Shown here one piece after another: positions 1-8,525 of a stretch of DNA of 8,525 nt. This DNA is from Bordetella parapertussis. GTDB taxonomy: Bacteria > Pseudomonadota > Gammaproteobacteria > Burkholderiales > Burkholderiaceae_B. Location: the NCBI GenBank assembly GCA_945869355.1, contig CAMBPA010000040.1, positions 1 through 8,525 on the forward strand, read 5' to 3'. Under the pieces are notes generated by a model. The model saw only the letters and a list, made by a program, of their open reading frames with translations, did not search any database and was not told the origin of the DNA. The number at the start of each line of letters is the position of its first letter. Positions within the stretch are counted from its first letter, which is position 1. The position numbers were made by a program, and so were the translations under genes.

Positions 1-42
1 GTCCAAAAAGGCTCTCCTGCCGCGAATGACCCGAAAATATGA
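1..42 (+). CDS. 3' end of an unidentified upstream gene (partial)
   Basis: Frame 1 is open from the window edge for 13 codons (VQKGSPAANDPKI) and stops at TGA 40-42. That stop overlaps the ATG of the next gene as ATGA (39-42), the same kind of junction as the one between the next two genes, which is the main reason to think it is a real gene end. The tail is hydrophilic and too short to identify. In related Burkholderiales an intracellular septation protein A (YciB/IspZ) gene often lies just upstream of the BolA/parvulin pair, so that is a guess from context and not from these residues. Confidence 0.4.
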   Translation, partial: VQKGSPAANDPKI

Positions 43-314
43 TCAATCCCCACCTCACCCTACTTCGCGATCGCCTGGGCGCTCTGCATGCGCTTGAACT
101 GGACATCCAAGACGATTCCCATCTTCACGCTGGTCATGCCGGCAGTAAAGGGGGCGCCAGCCATTTCAGTGCCACCATCGTGGCGGAATGTTTTGCCAAC
201 AAGCCGATGCTTGCACAACATCGGCTAGTGTATGATCTCGTGCGCGATTTAATCCCCCACCCGATTCACGCTCTCGTACTATCGACACGGGCGCCCTCCA
301 AAGGAAATACATGA
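39..314 (+). CDS. bolA: BolA family protein
   Basis: A 91-residue protein of the BolA/IbaG family, small cytoplasmic proteins that partner with monothiol glutaredoxins in Fe-S cluster handling and, for E. coli BolA, influence cell shape and stress gene expression. Visible family features are the motif DDSHLHAGHAG (25-34 region), the GGASHF turn (38-43), the helix around HRLVYDLVRDLI (61-72) and the near-invariant C-terminal His77 in IHALVLSTRAP. The candidate cluster-ligand loop carries histidines (His28, His30, His33) and no cysteine; the only Cys is Cys51. The length is normal for the family. An in-frame stop at 27-29 makes ATG 39 the first possible start. I see no good Shine-Dalgarno site before it, so translation probably depends on the upstream gene through the ATGA overlap. 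The gene also overlaps the following parvulin gene by four bases. Whether it is BolA proper or an IbaG-like paralogue cannot be settled here; the longer loop and SHF motif favour BolA. Confidence 0.9.
   Translation: MINPHLTLLRDRLGALHALELDIQDDSHLHAGHAGSKGGASHFSATIVAECFANKPMLAQHRLVYDLVRDLIPHPIHALVLSTRAPSKGNT
300..305 (+). promoter_or_regulatory. Shine-Dalgarno site of the parvulin gene
   Basis: AAAGGA lies five bases before ATG 311 and inside the last codons of the BolA-family gene. It fixes the start of the parvulin gene, which also overlaps the preceding stop codon as ATGA. Confidence 0.7.
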
Positions 315-1084
315 AACGTATCGTTATGTTTGCTGCCGCTCTGGCCTTGGCAGCACCTATTTATGCTCAAAACGTCGCCACCGTGAATGGCAAGCCCATC
401 ACCAAAGCCAATGTCGACGAATTCGTCAAACTGCTCGGCACGCAAGGCGCTACAGACTCTCCCCAGCTACGCGAACAAGTCAAAGAAGAGCTCATCAACC
501 GTCAGGTGATGGTCCAAGCTGCTGAAGCCGCTGGGTTATTGAAAGACCCGACGATCACCGTCGAGCTTGAGTTGGCGCGTCAAGGCATCCTGGTGCGCGC
601 GTTGATGGCTGACTACCTCAAAAAGAATCCCATCACCGACGCTAAGATTCAAGCCGAATACGACAAGCTGAAAACAGCGGAAGACGGTAAGTTTGAATAC
701 GAAGTACGTCACATCCTGGTCGAAGACGAAAAGACTGCGAATGACATGCAGGCCAAACTCAAAGCGAAGTCAGCCAAATTTGAAGAGCTCGCTAAGTCAT
801 CGAAAGACACCGGCAGCGCCGAGAAAGGTGGAAACCTAGGTTGGGCGGCTGATTCGAACTACGTTGAGCCCTTCGCGAAAGCAGTGGCTGCCACACTCAA
901 AGGTCAGCTCTCTGAAAAACCTGTGCAGTCGCAATTTGGCTGGCACGTGATCGAGGTCTTGGATAAGCGCCCTGTCGCGTTCCCTCCGCTTGAGCAAGTC
1001 CGCAAAGAACTTGAACAAATGATGCGCGAACAAACGCTCGCTGCTTATCAGGCTGACTTACGTAGCAAAGCCAAAGTTCAATAA
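311..1084 (+). CDS. Periplasmic parvulin-type peptidyl-prolyl cis-trans isomerase
   Basis: A 257-residue secreted prolyl isomerase of the PpiC/rotamase class, related to SurA and PpiD chaperones; such enzymes help proteins fold after export. Residues 1-19 are a clear signal peptide: a Lys-Arg start, a hydrophobic Ala/Leu core and an AxA-type site ending PIYA before Gln20, without a lipobox cysteine, so the product should be soluble in the periplasm. Residues about 22-110 form a SurA_N-like helical chaperone part (VATVNGKPITKANVDEF near its start). The parvulin domain spans about 128-222, with VRHILVEDE (132-140), GGNLGW (173-178), the FAKAVAATLKGQLSEKPVQS segment and FGWHVIEVLDKR (209-220). 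A charged helical tail follows. The gene starts at ATG 311 with a strong Shine-Dalgarno site and overlaps the BolA-family gene by four bases. It is followed by a terminator. The in vivo substrates cannot be told from sequence, and I give no symbol because several paralogues share this architecture. Confidence 0.93.
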   Translation: MKRIVMFAAALALAAPIYAQNVATVNGKPITKANVDEFVKLLGTQGATDSPQLREQVKEELINRQVMVQAAEAAGLLKDPTITVELELARQGILVRALMADYLKKNPITDAKIQAEYDKLKTAEDGKFEYEVRHILVEDEKTANDMQAKLKAKSAKFEELAKSSKDTGSAEKGGNLGWAADSNYVEPFAKAVAATLKGQLSEKPVQSQFGWHVIEVLDKRPVAFPPLEQVRKELEQMMREQTLAAYQADLRSKAKVQ

Positions 1085-1093
1085 GACTGGGTG

Positions 1094-1121
1094 GGGTCGC
1101 ACCATATACTTGGTGTAACCC
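1094..1121. other. Imperfect dyad in the convergent intergenic region
   Basis: GGGT (1094-1097) and CACCA (1100-1104) pair with TGGTG (1111-1115) and ACCC (1118-1121) around a 6-base loop, leaving one C/A mismatch and one G-T pair between the two helices. It lies just after the parvulin stop codon. It can form in RNA from either strand, and no T-run follows on either side, so it is not a convincing terminator by itself. It may stabilise a 3' end or act as a weak termination site for ligA transcripts. Confidence 0.35.
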
Positions 1122-1132
1122 GCGAACCGATC

Positions 1133-3205
<2,073 letters not shown>

Positions 3206-3207
<2 letters not shown>

Positions 3208-4267
3208 AGGCAAATACCCGACGTGCCCGCGGGCTGCCCGCAGCAAGCCCGGCTTGTTCAAGTTGCTGATAGAGTGTCTTGAGCCGTTCATCGATGACTG
3301 CATCCGAACCGCGCTGCACAGGACGGCCCTGATCATCAACGAGCTCAGCCCCGACTCGACGCGCCAACTCAAAACCAACCTCAACCATTTTTCCGAAGGC
3401 GCGCGTATCGGCTGGACTGCAAGGCACATCCAGCAGCAGACTCAAGCGATCGACACCCGCCATCCCCGCATCGAACGACTCAGAGTCTGAACGCGCCAAA
3501 CTAAAGCACACCAGCCCGTATTCGCCCAACCAAACCAGTTGTCCGTTCGCGGGCACAAAACCCATATTCTCTGCGGCATTGCTCACATCCGACACAGGAT
3601 GATTTGCACCCATCAACAAAGTCAACCCGACTTGAGTATCCAACCCCGCACACATGTCGTCCAAGCGGGAGGCTAAGTCCAGCACACGCTGCTGATTAGG
3701 ACCTTCGATGGCGCATTCCAACTGCTCAGCCAAACTCTGCGCGCGATTCCAAATCTGCGACCATTCAATCGCAGACAGCGCACCGCTGCGATTCGCCAAC
3801 AAAACCGCCAGATGGACAGCGTCGTACGAAACACTTGGCTCAATGGTGGCTTGAAGGTGTCCCGCCGTATCCTGGGCAAAAATACGTACGGTCTTACGAC
3901 CCGCCGTGCGCAACGGATGAATGAGTGGCACCAGGTCTTCGCCCAGCATTGGGCCTTGGAAAGAAATTTCAATCACAATCTCAGTCGACGAGTCGGGCTC
4001 TTGCGCATCAAGCATCGCATCGGGATGCAGGGGCGCATCGAGGCGCTCCGTCACATTGATACCACCCGCACTCATCCCACCCAAACCTGGCTCACGACGC
4101 ATATCACCCACCGCACCGGTTTCGGCAAGCAAGGGGTCTTGTTCGATGACAGGCATCTGGGCCTGCATACGGCGGCGCACGCGTTGGTCTTGGAACCAAT
4201 TAAAGCCCAGTACCAACACAATCACGATCAAACCAATCACGATCAAATAGATTTGCAACTCACTCAT
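3206..4267 (-). CDS. zipA: Cell division protein ZipA-like
   Basis: A 353-residue inner-membrane protein whose family binds FtsZ and tethers the Z ring to the membrane. Residues 1-5 are short and periplasmic, residues about 6-23 are one hydrophobic transmembrane helix (IYLIVIGLIVIVLVLGF), followed by a basic stretch (QRVRRRMQ), so the bulk is cytoplasmic, as in ZipA. Residues about 35-93 form a short acidic, low-complexity linker, without the long Pro/Gln-rich region of the E. coli protein. Residues about 95-340 look folded; the part from about 208, with VDRLSLLLDVP, the helix near FGKMVEVGFELARRVGAELV and DDQGRPV (311-317), fits the ZipA C-terminal FtsZ-binding domain. The end, LAAGSPRARRVF, resembles other Burkholderiales ZipA-like proteins. 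ATG 4267 has AGAGG six bases upstream. It lies 21 bases after smc and 12 before ligA, a position typical for zipA. Similarity to E. coli ZipA is weak, so the FtsZ role rests on fold, topology and gene order. Confidence 0.85.
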
Positions 4268-4273
4268 GTGTTG

Positions 4274-4278
4274 CCTCT
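4274..4278 (-). promoter_or_regulatory. Shine-Dalgarno site of zipA
   Basis: Read on the - strand, AGAGG lies six bases before the zipA ATG, within the 21-base gap after the smc stop. It supports the chosen start; no promoter or terminator fits in this gap. Confidence 0.6.
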
Positions 4279-4288
4279 AGTATCAGGA

Positions 4289-7200
4289 TCACGCAGCTTC
4301 AACGGCAAGCTGCAAAGCGGATTCAATATCAACAGCTACGATACGCGACACGCCTCGTTCTTGCATCGTAACGCCAATCAACTGTCGAGCCATCTGCATC
4401 GCAATTTTATTATGAGAAATAAACAAGAACTGCGTATGCTCAGCCATACTACCCACTAAGTTTGTATATCGTTCAGTATTTGCATCATCAAGCGGCGCGT
4501 CCACCTCATCGAGCAAGCAGAAGGGTGCAGGGTTGAGTTTAAATAATGCAAACACCAGTGCGGTCGCGGTGAGCGCTTTTTCGCCACCAGACAGCAGATG
4601 AATCGATGTATTGCGTTTGCCTGGAGGCTGAGCCATCACCTGCACACCCGCATCCAGAATTTCGCCGCCCGTCATGATGAGACGCGCCTCCCCGCCGCCG
4701 AAGAGTTTGGGGAAGAGTTCGCCGAAGTGCGTATTCACTTCATTGAAGGTGGACTGCAAGAGCTCACGGGTCTCGCGGTCGATCTTACGGATCGCGTCCT
4801 CAAGGGTGTCGATCGCTGTCCGCAAGTCAAGGTATTGGGCGTCGAGATAGCCTTTGCGCTCACGCGACTCCGTTAACTCGTCCAATGCCGCTAGGTTGAC
4901 GGAACCCAGTGACTCTATTTTCTTGGTGATACGCTGTACCTCGGACTGCAGCCAAGTGGGGCGCTGCCACTCTTCGGTCTGTTCCGCAATCACCGCTTGC
5001 ACGGCGACGCGATCTACCTGACGCTCATTGAGTTGCTCGGCAAACTGCTCGGAGGCCAAGCGCGCGGCTTGCTCTTGCAGCTGTAGTTGCATGATGCGTT
5101 CGCGGCGGGGCTCGAGCGAGCGCTCCATGGTGAGTCGCTCTTCATCGGCCTCACGTAATTGTGCAGCTAATGTATCCATTTCGATTCGTACGCGACCCAA
5201 CGACTCTTCGCGCTCGACGCGTATTTCTAGCGCATCTTGTAAGCCCGCTTCGGCCGCTGCAGCATCTAGTGTGGCAAGCTCATCTTCCTGTCCAGCCAGC
5301 TCTTGCTGGGCACGAACCGACTGTTCAATAGCCAGTTGCAAATTACGCTCAAGCTCGGCAATCCGCGTACGGACGCCGCGCTCATTAAACTCGGCTTCTT
5401 GTGCGCCACGCTCTTGATCACGCAAGCGATTGCGCGCAGTCTCAGCCTCCTCGAACAGAGCTTCACCAGCCATTTCAGCCTCGGAATACGCCTCTTGTTG
5501 AACACCGATTTCAGCGTCCAGTTCTTCAAAGCGCGCTTCAGCTTCAAGTTTTGCTGCAGTCAGTTCTTCTTGTTGCGAGATGACTTCAGCGATGTCTTGC
5601 TCAAGTCGGCCTGAACGTTCACGCGTTTGCTCCACTTGCTGCTGCAAGCGTGTGTGCTCTAACTGCAGGTCGTGCAGGCGACGGGTAATTTCCGCCATGC
5701 GTTGCCGTGCAGGAGGCAAGGCTTGCGATACCTGCTGCCAGGCTGACTCAGCTTGCGCGACCGCCGAGCGCGATTGGTCGGCGATCAGTTGATGCGCTTT
5801 AAACTCGCGCCGAAGGTTTTCAATCTCTTGTTGACGCGCAAGCAAGCCTGCCTGCTCGGAGTCAGGTGCGTAAAAACGCACACTATGGGCATCTATTAAG
5901 TGACCGCCTTGCACGACAAGCATCGCCCCCGCAGGCAAGCTTGCTCTTGCGGCGATGGCCTGCGCCACATCTTTGGCGATGTAAACATGACCCAGCCAAG
6001 TCTGCAACAAGGTACGCAGTTCTGGGTCCGTAATGCGCAGCACAGTGGTCAAGGACTCAAGTCCAGTTGGCGCGGCGACAGCCGGCGCAGCAACGGGCAG
6101 CTGATAGAACGCAAGACGTGCAGGCGGCGCATCCGCTGCAAAGGCGCGTGCCCAATCCAGGTTGCGCACCTCAAGACCTGTCATGCGTTCATTCAGAACG
6201 GCTTCGAGTGCTGTTTCCCAGCCCGGCTCCACATGCAGCTTCTGCCACAAGCGGCCCAGCTGGCTGAGTTCGTGTTTAGCAAGCCAGGGCTCAAGTGCGC
6301 CCTTCTTTTGTACATCTTCCTGCAAGCGCACGAGCGCGGATAAACGCGCATCGAGGCGTGCGAGCGTCTCAGACTCGACCTGAGCTTGCTGCTGAGCCTG
6401 GGCGCGACGCGCATCAGCCTGCGGCAGCTTATCTTCGAGCTCAGTGAGGGTGGTCTGGGATTGCTCAAGCAACTCTTCGGTGGCAAGCTTGTCACCCGTC
6501 AATTGCTCTAACGCCGCTGTGTCTGGCGTTTCAACGCCCTTTAGCTCAAGCCCTAGACGTTCGCGGCGCAGTTCGAGCCCCTGCAGCTGGCGATCTGAAT
6601 CCCGCTGCGTCTGCGCAACCAACGCGAGGCTTTGCTCGACACGCGCCAAGGTGGTACGCAACTCTTCACGCTCGAGCGCGGCTTGCCGCACACGCGCCTC
6701 GATGTCAGGCAAACCCTCCTGCGCCGCCTGTGCCAAGTCACGTGCTTCTTCAGCACGCGCCGCACTCGTCATGAGCTCGCCTTCACCTTCTTGGATTTGT
6801 GCTTGACAGTGTTCCTGCTGCGTCGCCCATTCCGTCAATTGAGTCTGTAGCTGCGTACGACGGGTCAGCACCCGATTACGCGACTCGACCACGTGACGAA
6901 TCTCGGCCTCTAGGCTGCTTACTTTTGCATTCGCTTCGTACAACTGTCCCTGCGCGGCGTGCACCGCATCACCCGCGGCATAGTGCGCTTGGCGACGTGA
7001 CTCAAGTGCGGCTTCGCTCGCGCGCAGCCCAGCCATCGAGGCCTCAAGCTCCGTATGCGCACGCTCAATATCCTGTTGGGTCCGGTCACGCTCAAGATGG
7101 GCAGCCGCTTCTTTCAGAAACCACAACGCATGTTGTTTGCTTTCACCTTCAGCCTGCAGCGTGCGGTATTCGCGCGCCACCTCGGCTTGCGATTCAAGCT

Positions 7201-7819
7201 TTTCAAGCTGCGAAGTGAGTTCGCGCAGAATATCTTCTATGCGTACGAGGTTCTCACGCGTGTCGGACAAACGATTTTCTGTTTCGCGGCGTCGCTCCTT
7301 GTAACGCGACACCCCCGCGGCCTCTTCCAAATAAACACGTAGTTCTTCGGGCTTGGCTTCGATCAGGCGGTTGATCATGCCTTGACCAATAATCGCGTAA
7401 CCGCGCGACCCTAAGCCGGTTCCCAAGAAAATGTCATGGACATCACGGCGACGAACCAGTTGGTTATTGATGAAATAGCTGCTGGTGCCATCGCGCGTTA
7501 ACACGCGACGCACAGCGATTTCAGCGTAAGTCGCCCATTGCCCAGAGGCCCGACCGGCCGAGTTATCAAACACGAGTTCAACCGACGCTCTGGCCGAGGG
7601 CTTGCGCTCGCCAGAGCCGCTAAAAATCACATCCTGCATGGATTCCCCACGCAGCTCAGACGCGCGGCTTTCGCCCATCACCCAGCGGACGGCGTCGATA
7701 ATGTTCGATTTACCGCAACCATTGGGCCCGACGACCCCCACTAACTGGCTGGGGGTTGGGATCACCGTTGGGTCGACAAAAGACTTAAATCCGGCAAGTT
7801 TGATCTGGGTCAGACGCAC
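4289..7819 (-). CDS. smc: Chromosome segregation protein Smc
   Basis: A full-length 1176-residue SMC ATPase, the core of the Smc-ScpA-ScpB condensin that loops and organises the chromosome. The N-terminal half-head opens with MRLTQIKLAGFKSFVDP and Walker A GPNGCGKS (31-38), then a Q-loop region (GQGMINRLI, 146-153) and EEAAGVSRYKERR (165-177). A long coiled coil rich in Glu, Gln, Ala and Leu spans about 175-505, the hinge about 508-655 (VEPGWETALEAVL at 530-542), and the returning coiled coil about 660-1015. The C-terminal half-head has the signature LLSGGEKALTATAL (1075-1088), Walker B and D-loop CLLDEVDAPLDDAN (1101-1114) and the switch histidine in FISHNK (1133-1138). The coiled-coil Gln and Glu richness explains the many spurious open frames on the other strand. 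The start is GTG; an in-frame stop lies at 7895-7897 with no other ATG, GTG or TTG between, and later ATGs would delete Walker A. No good Shine-Dalgarno site precedes it. It is the first gene of the smc-zipA-ligA run. Confidence 0.98.
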   Translation of the reverse strand: MRLTQIKLAGFKSFVDPTVIPTPSQLVGVVGPNGCGKSNIIDAVRWVMGESRASELRGESMQDVIFSGSGERKPSARASVELVFDNSAGRASGQWATYAEIAVRRVLTRDGTSSYFINNQLVRRRDVHDIFLGTGLGSRGYAIIGQGMINRLIEAKPEELRVYLEEAAGVSRYKERRRETENRLSDTRENLVRIEDILRELTSQLEKLESQAEVAREYRTLQAEGESKQHALWFLKEAAAHLERDRTQQDIERAHTELEASMAGLRASEAALESRRQAHYAAGDAVHAAQGQLYEANAKVSSLEAEIRHVVESRNRVLTRRTQLQTQLTEWATQQEHCQAQIQEGEGELMTSAARAEEARDLAQAAQEGLPDIEARVRQAALEREELRTTLARVEQSLALVAQTQRDSDRQLQGLELRRERLGLELKGVETPDTAALEQLTGDKLATEELLEQSQTTLTELEDKLPQADARRAQAQQQAQVESETLARLDARLSALVRLQEDVQKKGALEPWLAKHELSQLGRLWQKLHVEPGWETALEAVLNERMTGLEVRNLDWARAFAADAPPARLAFYQLPVAAPAVAAPTGLESLTTVLRITDPELRTLLQTWLGHVYIAKDVAQAIAARASLPAGAMLVVQGGHLIDAHSVRFYAPDSEQAGLLARQQEIENLRREFKAHQLIADQSRSAVAQAESAWQQVSQALPPARQRMAEITRRLHDLQLEHTRLQQQVEQTRERSGRLEQDIAEVISQQEELTAAKLEAEARFEELDAEIGVQQEAYSEAEMAGEALFEEAETARNRLRDQERGAQEAEFNERGVRTRIAELERNLQLAIEQSVRAQQELAGQEDELATLDAAAAEAGLQDALEIRVEREESLGRVRIEMDTLAAQLREADEERLTMERSLEPRRERIMQLQLQEQAARLASEQFAEQLNERQVDRVAVQAVIAEQTEEWQRPTWLQSEVQRITKKIESLGSVNLAALDELTESRERKGYLDAQYLDLRTAIDTLEDAIRKIDRETRELLQSTFNEVNTHFGELFPKLFGGGEARLIMTGGEILDAGVQVMAQPPGKRNTSIHLLSGGEKALTATALVFALFKLNPAPFCLLDEVDAPLDDANTERYTNLVGSMAEHTQFLFISHNKIAMQMARQLIGVTMQERGVSRIVAVDIESALQLAVEAA

Positions 7820-7857
7820 AATAAGGGCACAGTTTGGGATGGAATCCTTGAGATCAT
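7810..7857 (-). CDS. Possible 15-residue leader peptide upstream of smc
   Basis: Read on the - strand, an ATG at 7857-7855 opens a 15-codon frame (MISRIPSQTVPLLCV) ending at TGA 7812-7810, ten bases inside smc and in a different frame from it. Its stop lies just after the smc GTG, the arrangement seen where a leader delivers terminating ribosomes to a weak start. smc itself lacks a Shine-Dalgarno site. However, the leader has only a weak candidate site of its own and a frame this short can arise by chance, so this is a hypothesis. Confidence 0.2.
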   Translation of the reverse strand: MISRIPSQTVPLLCV

Positions 7858-7922
7858 AACCGAGCTCGAGCCGATCGATTTGTTCAGGTATTATTCAGAC
7901 ATCCCGCACTAGAATGGGTAAA

Positions 7923-7932
7923 CTAAATTTAG
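7923..7932. repeat. Perfect 10-base palindrome before lplT
   Basis: CTAAATTTAG is its own reverse complement. It lies just downstream of the TAGAAT -10-like box and overlaps the Shine-Dalgarno AGGA of lplT by two bases, a position where a bound repressor could block transcription start or early elongation. The half-sites are short and AT-rich, so chance is a real alternative. Confidence 0.3.
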
Positions 7933-7934
7933 GA
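7931..7934 (+). promoter_or_regulatory. Shine-Dalgarno site of lplT
   Basis: AGGA lies eight bases before TTG 7943. It is the best ribosome site in the region and supports the TTG start over the in-frame ATG at 7967, which has no comparable site and would cut into the first transmembrane helix region. Confidence 0.6.
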
Positions 7935-7942
7935 TACAACCC

Positions 7943-8525
7943 TTGAATCGAGGCTTCTACACCGTCATGGCAGCCCAAGCGCTGTCGTCGCTTGCGGACA
8001 ACGCACTTTTCATTGCCGCGATCGCGTTGATTCAACAATTAGAGGGCCCCGACTGGATGGCCCCCATGATGAAGTGGTCGTTTGCGGCGTCGTATGTGCT
8101 GTTAGCCGCGTTCGTCGGAGCAATCTCGGACTCCTTCCCCAAAGGGCGAGTCATGTTTATGACCAACGCCATCAAGGTCAGTGGCTGTTTGCTCATGTTT
8201 TCTTATGCCCTACTCGGACTCACGCAGGAAGGGCAGGTTTCCTTAGTCTGCGTGGCCTACGCCTTAGTGGGTATCGGCGCCGCGGCATACTCCCCCGCCA
8301 AATACGGCATCGTGACTGAAATGCTGCCTCCGCTTCAGTTAGTCAAAGGCAATAGCTGGATCGAAGGACTGACCATTCTGTCCATCATCATGGGAACAGT
8401 TGTCGGCGGCATCTTGGTCTCGCCCGGCGTTTCTGGCTGGCTACTCAAGCACCCGTTGATCAATAGCCTCGTGGCAACCCCGGCCGAGGCGGCCATTCTT
8501 GTGATCGCCTTCATCTACATCGCGG
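7943..8525 (+). CDS. lplT: Lysophospholipid transporter LplT (5' part)
   Basis: The first 194 codons of an MFS-type inner-membrane protein; E. coli LplT (397 residues) flips lysophospholipids inward so that they can be re-acylated. The match is clear from short motifs shared with E. coli LplT: AQALSSLADNALF (11-23, with the conserved DNA at 19-21), VGAISDSFPKGRVM (58-71, the loop 2-3 motif) and GIGAAAYSPAKYGIV (110-124). Hydrophobic segments near 8-31, 45-62, 72-92, 100-118 and 141-160 fit the first MFS helices. The start is TTG: the reading frame NRGFYTVMAAQ begins there as in related Burkholderiales proteins, an in-frame TAA at 7919-7921 bars anything further upstream, and AGGA is well placed. 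The gene runs off the window with no stop. It is divergent from smc. Because the acyltransferase partner Aas is not in view, the pairing with phospholipid repair is from family knowledge. Confidence 0.93.
   Translation, partial: MNRGFYTVMAAQALSSLADNALFIAAIALIQQLEGPDWMAPMMKWSFAASYVLLAAFVGAISDSFPKGRVMFMTNAIKVSGCLLMFSYALLGLTQEGQVSLVCVAYALVGIGAAAYSPAKYGIVTEMLPPLQLVKGNSWIEGLTILSIIMGTVVGGILVSPGVSGWLLKHPLINSLVATPAEAAILVIAFIYIA

Larger units (their letters stand above)
7820..7942. promoter_or_regulatory. Divergent intergenic region between smc and lplT
   Basis: This 123-base stretch must carry the promoters of both the smc operon (- strand) and lplT (+ strand), and it is more AT-rich in its half near lplT. 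On the + strand TAGAAT (7910-7915) is a fair -10 element, which would place a transcript start about 20 bases before the lplT TTG, but no good -35 sits at the right distance. TATTAT (7889-7894) is a second possible -10, also without a partner. On the - strand I see no convincing promoter pair. No terminator or riboswitch-like fold is evident. Confidence 0.5.

Noticed and set aside
3812..4459. A 215-codon open frame on the + strand across the zipA start and smc end
   Set aside because: It runs opposite two real genes and their junction, and its His, Arg and Thr-rich translation shows no domain or motif. Length alone is not enough in this GC-rich setting.
5028..5417. A Ser, Cys and Arg-rich frame of 129 codons on the + strand inside smc
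   Set aside because: The Ser/Cys/Ala runs are the reverse read of Glu, Gln and Ala codons in the Smc coiled coil, not a real cysteine-rich protein.
5900..6343. A 147-codon open frame on the + strand opposite the Smc hinge
   Set aside because: It is antisense to a conserved domain, with no ribosome site and no recognisable feature.
7861..7870. Overlapping short palindromes (GAGCTC, CTCGAG) in the smc leader
   Set aside because: They are ordinary six-base palindromes with no spacing pattern or longer dyad around them, so I do not call an operator.
7967..7969. ATG as the start of lplT
   Set aside because: It lacks a well-placed ribosome site and would remove the NRGFYTV segment conserved in relatives; TTG 7943 with AGGA eight bases upstream fits better.
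8074..8319. An 81-codon frame on the + strand within lplT
   Set aside because: It is an out-of-frame read of lplT, whose own frame stays open to the window end and carries the family motifs.

Overview
The window is a conserved housekeeping segment of a bacterial chromosome, most likely from a betaproteobacterium of the order Burkholderiales, probably close to Alcaligenaceae. I infer this from the protein sequences (the N-termini and key motifs of Smc, ZipA and LplT look like those of that group), from the gene order smc-zipA-ligA, and from a BolA-family gene coupled to a secreted parvulin. Base composition is moderately GC-rich and uniform. I see no mobile element, CRISPR array, tRNA, rRNA or sign of recent transfer.

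Layout. Positions 1-1084 (+ strand) hold the end of an unidentified gene, a small BolA-family gene and a periplasmic parvulin-type prolyl isomerase. Both junctions are 4-base ATGA overlaps, so these three genes look translationally coupled. A short convergent intergenic region (1085-1150) follows, with a hairpin whose 3' arm lies inside the last codons of ligA and is followed by a T-rich run: a rho-independent terminator for the + strand genes. Positions 7819-1151 (- strand) hold smc, zipA and ligA, read in that order with gaps of 21 and 12 bases, so very likely one operon for chromosome organisation, septum assembly and DNA nick sealing. A 123-base divergent intergenic region (7820-7942) separates smc from the 5' part of lplT (+ strand), a lysophospholipid transporter gene that begins at TTG and runs off the window.

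Three of the five genes with a visible start other than the small BolA gene use non-ATG starts (GTG for ligA and smc, TTG for lplT), each supported by family N-termini and upstream in-frame stops or spacing. smc has no convincing Shine-Dalgarno site, but a 15-codon reading frame in its leader ends just inside its start.

I did not find a new biological system here. The points most worth a second look are a possible internal duplication in the ZipA-like protein, the loss of the canonical glycine motif in the Smc hinge, the terminator shared with the ligA stop codon, and the smc leader reading frame.
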